A stretch of 35,841 nt of DNA. Source: Veillonellaceae bacterium (GTDB lineage Bacteria > Bacillota > Negativicutes > JAAYSF01). A model generated the notes under the pieces. It worked only from the letters and a program-made list of their open reading frames with translations. It was not told the origin of the DNA and did no database searches. Shown here in pieces: positions 5,669-13,268 of the stretch; the stretch's first letter is position 1; every line of letters begins with the position of its first letter. The position numbers and the translations under genes were made by a program. The DNA lies in assembly GCA_012523975.1 (NCBI GenBank), contig JAAYSF010000079.1, forward strand, positions 1 through 35,841, written 5' to 3'.

Positions 5669-8029
5669 CTATAAAAGCTTAACAACAGTTGCTCCATCGC
5701 CACCCTCATTGACTTCACCTATACTTATATCTCTGACAGCTCGATGATGTTTTAAATATGTTCGTACTCCCTTGCGAAGTGCACCCGTACCTTTTCCATG
5801 AATTACAATGACCTGAGTGAGACCATTTAGAACAGCATCATCTAAAAATTTATCCAGAATTGTTTCTGCTTCTTCTACTGTTGTTCCCCTAATGTCTATT
5901 TGCCTAGCTATATCCCTAATAGCACTTGAGGAATAACTGTTAGATGTTGCTAGTTTATAACTTTTAGCCCTATCTTGTTTGCTTTCTTCACTAATTATAC
6001 AAGCAGTTAACGGAACAGTAGCTTTTAGAATTCCAACCTGAACATTAACCTCTTCATCACCTACAGTCAGAACTGTTCCTTTCTGTCTTAGTGTAGTAAT
6101 ATACACTGATGTTCCAGGTTTGAGCAATTCTTTGCTGGGCGGCCTTACAACATCCTCCTCAACACTTATATCGCTCAAGCTGCTTTTTAATCTCTGGCGA
6201 GCTTTGTCTATTGCCTGTTGGCGCTCTTTTGCCTGGTTTACATTGAACTGTGCTTTTAGTTCATCGATAATATCTGCAGCCTCACGTCTTGCATTACGCA
6301 AAATTAGAGCTGCCTCATCACGCGCCTTGGCCAAAACTGAATTCTTATTTTCGCGAAGATTTTGCACTTCAAGCTGTAGACTTTCTTGATCGGACAAAAG
6401 TCGCTGTCGTTCAAGACTTACTTGATCATACATTTGGTTATAAGCACGTTTTTTCGCCTCAAGATCATTGAGCAAGGTCTCTAGATCAGTGTGTTCTTTA
6501 CTAAGTAATGCTTTTGCCCTTTCAATTATATCCCCTGAAAGCCCCAGCCGACGGCTTATTGCAAAAGCATTGCTTCCGCCAGGAACACCTAGTAGCAGAC
6601 GATAAGTAGGCCGCAATGTTTGTATATCAAATTCTACGCTTGCATTCTCGATTCCATGTCTAGAATAAGCAAATGTTTTAAGTTCACTATAGTGGGTTGT
6701 TACCATTACTCTGGTATCGAGCTTCAGTAAATGCTCAAGGATCGACATAGCCAAGGCAGCGCCTTCTTGAGGATCAGTACCGGCACCAATCTCATCAATT
6801 AGTACTAAGTCATTATTAGAAACTCGCGATAATATTTTTACTAAATTTGTCATATGCGCCGAAAAGGTGCTCAAACTCTGTTCTATACTTTGTTCGTCCC
6901 CAATATCAGCATAAATATTGTTAAATATCGGCATTTGAGACTCAACGGCAGCAGGAATATAAAGACCAGCTTGAACCATCATAGAAAATAACCCTAATGT
7001 CTTTAACGATACAGTCTTGCCGCCAGTATTGGGACCCGTAATTATTAAAATATTAAATTTTTTACCAAGGGAAATATCAATAGGCACAACAACTTCAGTA
7101 TCAATAAGCGGATGCCGCGCCTGCCGCAATTCCACAACCCCATTGGAGTTAATCATGGGTTTTGTAGCTTTCATATCAATGCTAAGTCTAGCCTTGGCAC
7201 AAAGCAAATCTATTTTCGCCAACACAGTGCAATTAACCAATAGCGCTGCCGATATTTCGGATATTTTACCGCTAATCATCCGCAGGATACGTTCTACCTC
7301 TGACTTTTCAGCAGACATCAGTTGCTTTATATCATTGTTCAGATTAACAATAGCAAGCGGCTCAATAAACACCGTCGCTCCACTTGCAGATTGATCATGA
7401 ACTATCCCCGGAAAGCTGCTCCGATATTCCTGTTTTATAGGAATAACGTAACGGTCACCGCGAACAGTTACCAAAGTATCTTGAAATAGTTTTTGATATT
7501 CACTGGATCGAAGTATACTGTCTAACTTCTCTTTTACTCTTAGCTGCAAATTCCTAATCTCTCGTCTTAGGCGAGTTAATTCTGTACTTGCATCATCTCG
7601 GATAGTACCGTGTTCACTGATAGTGTTTTCAATGAGACTCTCAATATAAGGTAATACTGTAACCTGTTCAACTAACGCTGATAATAGACTTATTTCAGCA
7701 GGCAACCCTTTAAAAAATACCTTCAGCCTTCTTCCGGCATAAAGAGTACTTCCGATAGCTAATAATTCATCAGGCTCTAATATTGCCTCTAATTGTGCCC
7801 GTCTGACTATCCCTCTAATATCACGAATTCCACCTAAAGGGATATTTGGGTATTCGTCAAGAATACGCCTAGCCTCCTCAGTCTCTTTAATTCTAGTTTG
7901 AACCTCGGAGTAATCGCTTACAGGTATAAGCTGGTAGGCCAATTCCTTGCCCATTGCTGAACTAGTCCTGCTAGCCAACATTTCTTGCACCTTATTATAC
8001 TCTAGCGTACGTAAAACTGATAAATCCAT
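5669..8029 (-). CDS. mutS2: Endonuclease MutS2 / ribosome-collision factor
   Basis: A 786-residue MutS2 ATPase of normal length. The core carries Walker A GPNTGGKT (332-339), Walker B LVLIDE (408-413) and the TTHYSELK switch. A long coiled-coil region (about 515-615) leads to the C-terminal Smr domain (711-786) with IDIRG and HGKGTG. MutS2 lacks the mismatch-recognition domain of MutS. Homologues suppress recombination and, in Bacillus subtilis, act on collided ribosomes. GGGAG precedes the ATG. Only 11 bases separate it from the U32 gene upstream, so they are co-transcribed. Confidence 0.96.
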   Translation of the reverse strand: MDLSVLRTLEYNKVQEMLASRTSSAMGKELAYQLIPVSDYSEVQTRIKETEEARRILDEYPNIPLGGIRDIRGIVRRAQLEAILEPDELLAIGSTLYAGRRLKVFFKGLPAEISLLSALVEQVTVLPYIESLIENTISEHGTIRDDASTELTRLRREIRNLQLRVKEKLDSILRSSEYQKLFQDTLVTVRGDRYVIPIKQEYRSSFPGIVHDQSASGATVFIEPLAIVNLNNDIKQLMSAEKSEVERILRMISGKISEISAALLVNCTVLAKIDLLCAKARLSIDMKATKPMINSNGVVELRQARHPLIDTEVVVPIDISLGKKFNILIITGPNTGGKTVSLKTLGLFSMMVQAGLYIPAAVESQMPIFNNIYADIGDEQSIEQSLSTFSAHMTNLVKILSRVSNNDLVLIDEIGAGTDPQEGAALAMSILEHLLKLDTRVMVTTHYSELKTFAYSRHGIENASVEFDIQTLRPTYRLLLGVPGGSNAFAISRRLGLSGDIIERAKALLSKEHTDLETLLNDLEAKKRAYNQMYDQVSLERQRLLSDQESLQLEVQNLRENKNSVLAKARDEAALILRNARREAADIIDELKAQFNVNQAKERQQAIDKARQRLKSSLSDISVEEDVVRPPSKELLKPGTSVYITTLRQKGTVLTVGDEEVNVQVGILKATVPLTACIISEESKQDRAKSYKLATSNSYSSSAIRDIARQIDIRGTTVEEAETILDKFLDDAVLNGLTQVIVIHGKGTGALRKGVRTYLKHHRAVRDISIGEVNEGGDGATVVKLL

Positions 8030-8040
8030 CTAATTCTCCC

Positions 8041-10539
8041 TTATAGAACTCCTCTAAAATAGTGACCTCTAGTTATATCATTCTCGTAACGTTCAAGCAA
8101 ACCACTATTAGTAAAAACAGGATGTTTCTGACCCTGATCCAAAATATCGCGATAAAGCTTAGTCACCTTACCTATATATTCGACTGTACCTTGCTTCCCT
8201 TCAATACGGATTCTGTTTACTCCGATTTCGCCAAACTTAGGCGTATGAGGAATCATACTAAGCTCTTTAGAGTTAAGCACATGCATACGACAATACTGAT
8301 CAGTGACCAACGGGAATTTTATGCCCTTTCTGTCTTTTAACATATATTGACCGCGCTGACATGCTTGATTACATTGCCCTTTGTGCAACCCGCCAAGATA
8401 GCTCCCCATTGTACAGTACTCGGTTACCATCAGTTCCATAAAGCCGTGGACTAAGCATTCTGTTAAAAGCTCACTGCGCCCTACTATGCGTTCAACTTGG
8501 GACAAAGTTAATTCTGGCGATAATGTAATACTATTAAATCCTAGCCCTTGGCAAAACTCTACTGCCGCACTGTTATAGATGTTGAGAGAATAATCGCCAT
8601 GCAACTTTAAATTTAGGTCCCTTGTTAGCTCCAACGTGCCGATATTTAATACACTAACTGCGTCAGGCTCAAGTTCTTTGAAAAGTTCCAAATTACGCCG
8701 AACAGCATCTTTCTGCCATTCTTTAATTATGCGAGGTGTTGATAAAATAACTTCCTTTTCTTTTTCACGGGCTAAAGCTACAACTCGCTTATAATCATCA
8801 TCTGTAGTAGCTTTATGATTATAAGAATCTCCGCCAAACATTATAATGTCAGCACCATTTTCGAGACAGCTAATCGCTTTTTCGACAGTATCGACATTTA
8901 CAGTTAAATAAGGTTTAGCAGGCTTCTTTACCTTAGAAGTATTTACTTGCGAGTAAAAGCCTATATTTAAATCATCGTTCTCCAGTAACGGACGTCTAAA
9001 TTTAGCTAAACGAGCTTCCTCCAGTTCTTTAATCGCTCTTCTTCTGGCATCATTAATTTCACTTAAAGGTACCATTACTGGGTCTTCTATCTCACATGTT
9101 AGGTTAGCTAACTTAAACATAGTATTACCTAACCGATCAATTTGCTTTGTGATAGTATCAACAGTCAATGGTCGTTTCAATGCAGGCTCAGCAATAAACT
9201 CTGTACTCACCTTACTATTATATCCGTCAGCATCAGTTAGCGAAATTATCATTGGCCGCCCTGCAGAAACTTTAACTTCCGCATTTATAGCTATACGCGT
9301 CTTCTCATTATGCTCAAAAAAACCGCGTGCACGATCCATTAACTTAGCGTCAAAAACTTTAAAAACTCGATCATTAGCTTTTACTGGAGAGGAAAGCGGT
9401 AAAACTACCTCTTTTCGAGCAGGAGCATAAGTTGTTTCCTGCCCGTCAACTATAATTTTAGAAACAGTAGCGCTTACTCGTCCGCCAACCTTTACCCAAA
9501 AGTCCAATATATCATTTTGGGATAAGGGTTCGTCCAGCTTTATTGTTACTGTTTTTTTTCGGCTATCATACTGAAGAACGCGGCCTATTCGCACACCGCG
9601 GTTATTAGGTCGGCGGTCACTCATCATAAGATGGCCCTGTTTTCCTTTAAGATATGCCGTCGTAAAGTCTCTGTTAAAGATTTGTGCTAAATCTTTTATA
9701 TCTTGTTGGTCAATTTCATAGTTCCCAGGACTCGCTAAGTAAGAATCTATTGCCCTGCGATATGTATCAACAACAACCGCAACATATTCGGGACGTTTCA
9801 TACGACCTTCAATTTTGAAAGATTTAACCCCTGCCTGAATAAATTCTGGTATTAACCCCAAAGTATTTAAGTCCTTAGGGCTTAATAAATATTCACCAAC
9901 GTCTGATCCAGCTAGTACCTCATTATTGTTATCATCTATTAGTGTATATGGTAAACGGCATGGTTGTGCACAACGTCCTCTATTTCCGCTTCTTCCACCA
10001 ATCATGCTGCTCATCAGACACTGACCAGAATAAGAAATGCATAGCGCCCCATGGACAAATGTTTCGATTTCCGTATCTGTTTTTTCGCAAATGGTCTGAA
10101 TATCAGAAAGGGATACTTCCCGCGCTAAGACAATTCTTTTAAATCCTAACTCAGTTAGTAATTTTACACCCTCTAAATTATGAATGGTCATCTGCGTACT
10201 TGCATGGATAGGCAGGCTAGGAACAACCTCTTTTGCAACTTTTGCAACACCAACGTCCTGCACTATAATTGCATCTACACTGATTTCGTATAAATACCTC
10301 AAGTATCTTACAAGTTCTGGTAACTCACTATCATCAACTAAGGTGTTCACGGTAACATAAACCAGAACATTTCGCAGATGAGAAAACCGAACAGCGTCAG
10401 CTAATTCCTCATCAGCAAAATTAGATGCATAGGCTCGCGCGCCAAAAGATTTACCTGCCAGATAAACGGCGTCTGCACCAGCTTCAACGGCCGCAATTAA
10501 GGCTTCTTTATTTCCTACCGGAGCTAATAGTTCTACCAT
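8041..10539 (-). CDS. U32-family peptidase-like protein with DUF3656 (RlhA-like)
   Basis: An 832-residue protein starting MVELLAPVGNKEALIAAVEAG, the classic U32 N-terminus. The first U32 module includes ETFVHGALCISYSGQCLMSS and a four-Cys cluster (C-x6-C-x12-C-x3-C) that in relatives holds an iron-sulfur cluster. A beta-rich DUF3656/collagenase-like insert spans about 370-520. A second, degenerate module follows, with ECLVHGFMELMVTEYC and GQCNQACQR. Related proteins such as RlhA and TrhP carry out prephenate-dependent hydroxylation of rRNA or tRNA rather than proteolysis, so RNA modification is the likelier role. An in-frame GTG 51 bases upstream lacks a good ribosome site, whereas AAGGAGA precedes the ATG at 10539. 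It forms an operon with mutS2. Confidence 0.88.
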   Translation of the reverse strand: MVELLAPVGNKEALIAAVEAGADAVYLAGKSFGARAYASNFADEELADAVRFSHLRNVLVYVTVNTLVDDSELPELVRYLRYLYEISVDAIIVQDVGVAKVAKEVVPSLPIHASTQMTIHNLEGVKLLTELGFKRIVLAREVSLSDIQTICEKTDTEIETFVHGALCISYSGQCLMSSMIGGRSGNRGRCAQPCRLPYTLIDDNNNEVLAGSDVGEYLLSPKDLNTLGLIPEFIQAGVKSFKIEGRMKRPEYVAVVVDTYRRAIDSYLASPGNYEIDQQDIKDLAQIFNRDFTTAYLKGKQGHLMMSDRRPNNRGVRIGRVLQYDSRKKTVTIKLDEPLSQNDILDFWVKVGGRVSATVSKIIVDGQETTYAPARKEVVLPLSSPVKANDRVFKVFDAKLMDRARGFFEHNEKTRIAINAEVKVSAGRPMIISLTDADGYNSKVSTEFIAEPALKRPLTVDTITKQIDRLGNTMFKLANLTCEIEDPVMVPLSEINDARRRAIKELEEARLAKFRRPLLENDDLNIGFYSQVNTSKVKKPAKPYLTVNVDTVEKAISCLENGADIIMFGGDSYNHKATTDDDYKRVVALAREKEKEVILSTPRIIKEWQKDAVRRNLELFKELEPDAVSVLNIGTLELTRDLNLKLHGDYSLNIYNSAAVEFCQGLGFNSITLSPELTLSQVERIVGRSELLTECLVHGFMELMVTEYCTMGSYLGGLHKGQCNQACQRGQYMLKDRKGIKFPLVTDQYCRMHVLNSKELSMIPHTPKFGEIGVNRIRIEGKQGTVEYIGKVTKLYRDILDQGQKHPVFTNSGLLERYENDITRGHYFRGVL

Positions 10540-10591
10540 TGCAACATCTCCTTCGTTATCCACGAGCCTCTGCCCCAAAGACTCCCTCACA

Positions 10592-10619
10592 ATTAAAAGA
10601 AGAAGGGAATCCCCCTTCC
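10592..10619 (-). terminator. intrinsic terminator after the DUF421 gene
   Basis: In minus-strand reading, GAAGGG and CCCTTC pair around five bases and are followed by TTCTTTT. It starts right after the DUF421 stop codon and precedes the U32 gene. Confidence 0.6.
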
Positions 10620-10620
10620 T

Positions 10621-11292
10621 CTAGTGCAAATCTTTACTCGTATTGATTTCTTGCTCTTTGTTCGGGGACTTATTAATAGTTTGCTGTTTCACATATTCTG
10701 ATAAAACATGAACATCAGCCATTAATTGCTCTAACTTAGCTAGCTTTTCCCCCATCGGACTTAACGGATTATCCATCAGATTACTAAAGTAGTTGGCAAA
10801 GTCTTCCTTCGTAAGCGGCTCTTTTTCAGTCTTGCGAATTAGTGAAAAAGAACCACAACTTTCCAAACGCGCCAACTTAATATCCTTTAAATTAGTCATA
10901 TCCATACCCTGGCGATGCAGTTCTTGTCGCAAATCATCGTAGTTAAAACTTGTTTTAGCAAAGTTCTCGCGAATAATCTGACCATCTTTAATTAAAGTAA
11001 CAGGAGTTCCTTCAAACCACTTTCTTAAAGTTGTGCTTTTGAGCGCTAAATAGGAAATTAGTTGTTGCAAAACAAGCAAAGCTAATAATCCTTCTATCCC
11101 CGCAATTATTGTCTGAGATCTATCCATTGATGCAGTGACGATTATATCGCCTATTCCTACCATTAAAACAAAATCGAAAGGCGAAAATTGCCCAACTGTC
11201 CGATTACCCATTAAACGAACGACAACAAGAGCTACACCAAGCAGGATAATCATATGTAACAAAACTTGTCCGAGCTCAGCAATATCCACCAC
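10621..11292 (-). CDS. DUF421 / YetF-family membrane protein
   Basis: A 223-residue protein with three predicted membrane helices (about 9-28, 38-55, 62-82), containing the family blocks VVRLMGNRTVGQFSPFDFV and VGIGDI. A cytoplasmic domain follows, with PVTLIKDGQII and the FNYDDLRQELHRQG motif typical of YetF/YcaP proteins. The last 60 residues are a charged, partly coiled-coil extension. YetF-type proteins have been linked to spore germination and membrane traits, but the molecular role is unsettled. The start is GTG, with GGGGG about 4 bases upstream. It follows zapA by 41 bases and probably shares its transcript. It occupies the place of cvpA in the Bacillus zapA-cvpA-polX-mutS2 order. Confidence 0.85.
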   Translation of the reverse strand: MVDIAELGQVLLHMIILLGVALVVVRLMGNRTVGQFSPFDFVLMVGIGDIIVTASMDRSQTIIAGIEGLLALLVLQQLISYLALKSTTLRKWFEGTPVTLIKDGQIIRENFAKTSFNYDDLRQELHRQGMDMTNLKDIKLARLESCGSFSLIRKTEKEPLTKEDFANYFSNLMDNPLSPMGEKLAKLEQLMADVHVLSEYVKQQTINKSPNKEQEINTSKDLH

Positions 11293-11333
11293 ACATCCCC
11301 CTTTAACTATATTATTGGTTGGGGGAGTATTTT

Positions 11334-11588
11334 TTATTTAACTTCTTTGACCATTTGTACGATTTGATTAAAATCATTCTCTAAACGCAGGTAATCGTCC
11401 GCAAGGTTTAACGCGGCCAATACAGCTATCTTCGTAGGGGAGAGAAAAGCATTATTCTTTGCTATCTCTTTCATTTTTGCGTCAACTAACGCTGCAATCA
11501 TTTTAACACGTTCAGCTTCAAGATCTCCTTTAAGCGCATATGATTCGCCATATACTTCAACTGTTACTTTACACTGCTTATCAGCCAT
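11334..11588 (-). CDS. zapA: Cell division protein ZapA
   Basis: An 84-residue ZapA: an N-terminal beta-hairpin (CKVTVEVYGESYAL), helix residues AERVKMIAALVDAKMKEI, the conserved AVLAALNLADDYLRL block and a short coiled coil. ZapA cross-links FtsZ filaments at mid-cell. A TTG four codons upstream would add MGEN, but GGGTGA lies directly before the ATG at 11588. Its place downstream of pheT and upstream of mutS2 matches the Bacillus order, apart from the permease inserted between. Confidence 0.9.
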   Translation of the reverse strand: MADKQCKVTVEVYGESYALKGDLEAERVKMIAALVDAKMKEIAKNNAFLSPTKIAVLAALNLADDYLRLENDFNQIVQMVKEVK

Positions 11589-11661
11589 ATTTTCACCCAA
11601 TATATCTAATGATTAGTATTAATTTCGACCTCTTAATTGCAAATCCTGCATTATTATTAAA

Positions 11662-11700
11662 TTAAAAAACAGCTTATGCTAATGCATAAACTGCTTTTTA
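11662..11700 (-). terminator. intrinsic terminator after the APC permease
   Basis: The minus strand folds GCAGTTTATGC with GCATAAGCTG around ATTA (one mismatch) and continues with six T. It begins right after the permease stop and separates it from zapA. Confidence 0.85.
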
Positions 11701-11702
11701 GC

Positions 11703-13103
11703 TTACGCCCCTTTACTTGCTTCCTCAGTCTTGTTAAGCGCGCTGTTGCGGTAGCTGTATACAAAGTATACTACAACGCCGAGTACTGACCAAATGCCAA
11801 AGCGCATCCAAGTATCTAACGGCAGATTATACATTAAATATCCACAGAACAATACAGCTAAAGGTGCTACTGCCCAAACAGCAGGACATCTAAACGGACG
11901 TTCAACATCCGGTTTAGTTATACGCATTACAGCAACCCCGACAGCCGCTACGCAGAAGGCGAATAGCGTGCCGATGTTAGTTAGTTCAGCAATGAGGCCT
12001 ATTGGCAAGAAGCCAGCAATTAATGCAACCGCAATACCTGCCACAATCGTAATGACGTGAGGAGTACCATACTTAGGATGGATTTTGCAAATACTAGCAG
12101 GAATAAGGCCATCACGAGACATAGCAAAGAATACACGCGTCTGACCATACATTAAAACCAACAGAACTGTTGTAATACCGCAAATCGCTCCGGTACCAAC
12201 CAATGCTGAACCTATATTATAACCAATATGTCTCAAGGCAAAAGCTACAGGTTCTGCATTATTAAGCTGATGATACGGAACCACGCCTGTAAGAACAGCG
12301 GCAACAGCAATGTACAGAACGGTACATACAAGAAGCGAACCTACGATACCAATCGGAAGATCTCGATTCGGGTTTTTACATTCTTCAGCGGCTGTAGCAA
12401 CAGCGTCAAAACCGATATAGGCAAAAAATACGATTGCAGCGCCTGCAGCTACACCCGAGAAGCCAAACGGCATTAGTGGTGACCAGTTAGCAACATTTAC
12501 TTTAGGGCCGGCAAGAGCCAAAAAGATGAATACAGCGGCAAGCTTAATAAAAACAAGTATTCTGTTTAAATTAGCGCTTTCTTTGGTTCCTAGCACAAGA
12601 AGCCAAGTTATGAATAGCGCGATAAACATTGCCGGTAAATTAACAATGCCACCGTCCGCTGGCACAGCAGTATATGCCGTAGATAGTTCAATACCACCTG
12701 ATTTTAATAATCCGACGACATAGCCCGACCAACCGGCCGCAACAGCACTTGAACCGACAGAGTACTCCAGAACAAGATTCCACCCGACAATCCAAGCAAA
12801 GAACTCACCCAACGCGGCGTACGTATAAGTATATGCACTACCTGAAATAGGAACAATGGACGCCAATTCAGCATACGCCAAGGCCGCAAATGTACAAGCT
12901 AATCCAGAAAGTATAAAAGATAGCATAATACCAGGTCCTGCATATTTCGCAGCTGCTACACCAGTTAAAACAAAAATACCGGTGCCGACAATACATCCGA
13001 TGCCTAGCAACACTAGGTCAGTAGCACCCAACGTTTTCTTAAGTGCAACTCTCTCAGCGCCAGCTTTAAGCATTTCAATACTCTTAGTTCGAAAAATATC
13101 CAT
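11703..13103 (-). CDS. APC-superfamily amino acid permease (CAT/YfnA-like)
   Basis: A 466-residue transporter with about 12 membrane helices. The first helix contains the substrate-binding GIGCIVGTGIFVLTG motif of APC permeases. The blocks AYAELASIVPISGSAYTYTY and FFAYIGFDAVATAAEECKNP are typical of the cationic amino acid transporter branch (YfnA/YhdG type), which exchanges or imports amino acids using the proton gradient. Substrate cannot be fixed from sequence. The frame extends 14 codons upstream, but GGTGGGGG sits 4 bases before the ATG at 13103. The gene sits between pheT and zapA with its own promoter, structured leader and terminator, so it is an inserted, separately controlled unit. 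Confidence 0.9.
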   Translation of the reverse strand: MDIFRTKSIEMLKAGAERVALKKTLGATDLVLLGIGCIVGTGIFVLTGVAAAKYAGPGIMLSFILSGLACTFAALAYAELASIVPISGSAYTYTYAALGEFFAWIVGWNLVLEYSVGSSAVAAGWSGYVVGLLKSGGIELSTAYTAVPADGGIVNLPAMFIALFITWLLVLGTKESANLNRILVFIKLAAVFIFLALAGPKVNVANWSPLMPFGFSGVAAGAAIVFFAYIGFDAVATAAEECKNPNRDLPIGIVGSLLVCTVLYIAVAAVLTGVVPYHQLNNAEPVAFALRHIGYNIGSALVGTGAICGITTVLLVLMYGQTRVFFAMSRDGLIPASICKIHPKYGTPHVITIVAGIAVALIAGFLPIGLIAELTNIGTLFAFCVAAVGVAVMRITKPDVERPFRCPAVWAVAPLAVLFCGYLMYNLPLDTWMRFGIWSVLGVVVYFVYSYRNSALNKTEEASKGA

Positions 13104-13106
13104 ATA

Positions 13107-13198
13107 CCCCCACCTTCTTTTTGCAAAATGTAGGGGACGATACAAAAAATAAGACCGAGCCCCAAGGGTCGGTCTCTAAGAAACAGATCGTTCCCCTG
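13107..13198 (-). promoter_or_regulatory. structured leader of the permease gene (candidate riboregulator)
   Basis: The transcript begins near 13198. An outer helix pairs AGGGGAACGAT (13187-13197) with ATCGTCCCCT (13132-13141), with one bulge. Inside lies a hairpin of AGACCGA/TCGGTCT (13152-13175) followed by TTATTTTTT, an intrinsic terminator. The 3' strand of the outer helix overlaps CCCCTAC (13130-13136), which can instead pair with GTGGGGG of the ribosome-binding site (13107-13113). The leader can therefore hide or expose the start site. It matches no riboswitch class that I recognise. The inner hairpin may also terminate pheT transcripts. Confidence 0.5.
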
Positions 13199-13204
13199 GT
13201 TAAC

Positions 13205-13233
13205 AGTGTAACACAGGCATTACGATCCGTAAA
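13205..13233 (-). promoter_or_regulatory. promoter of the permease gene
   Basis: TTTACG (13228-13233) and TACACT (13205-13210) are separated by exactly 17 bases on the minus strand. Each matches four of six consensus positions. It lies in the 36 bases just after the pheT stop codon. Confidence 0.5.
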
Positions 13234-13268
13234 GAGGGTTTTGTATGTTTGCGATGGACAATTATAGA

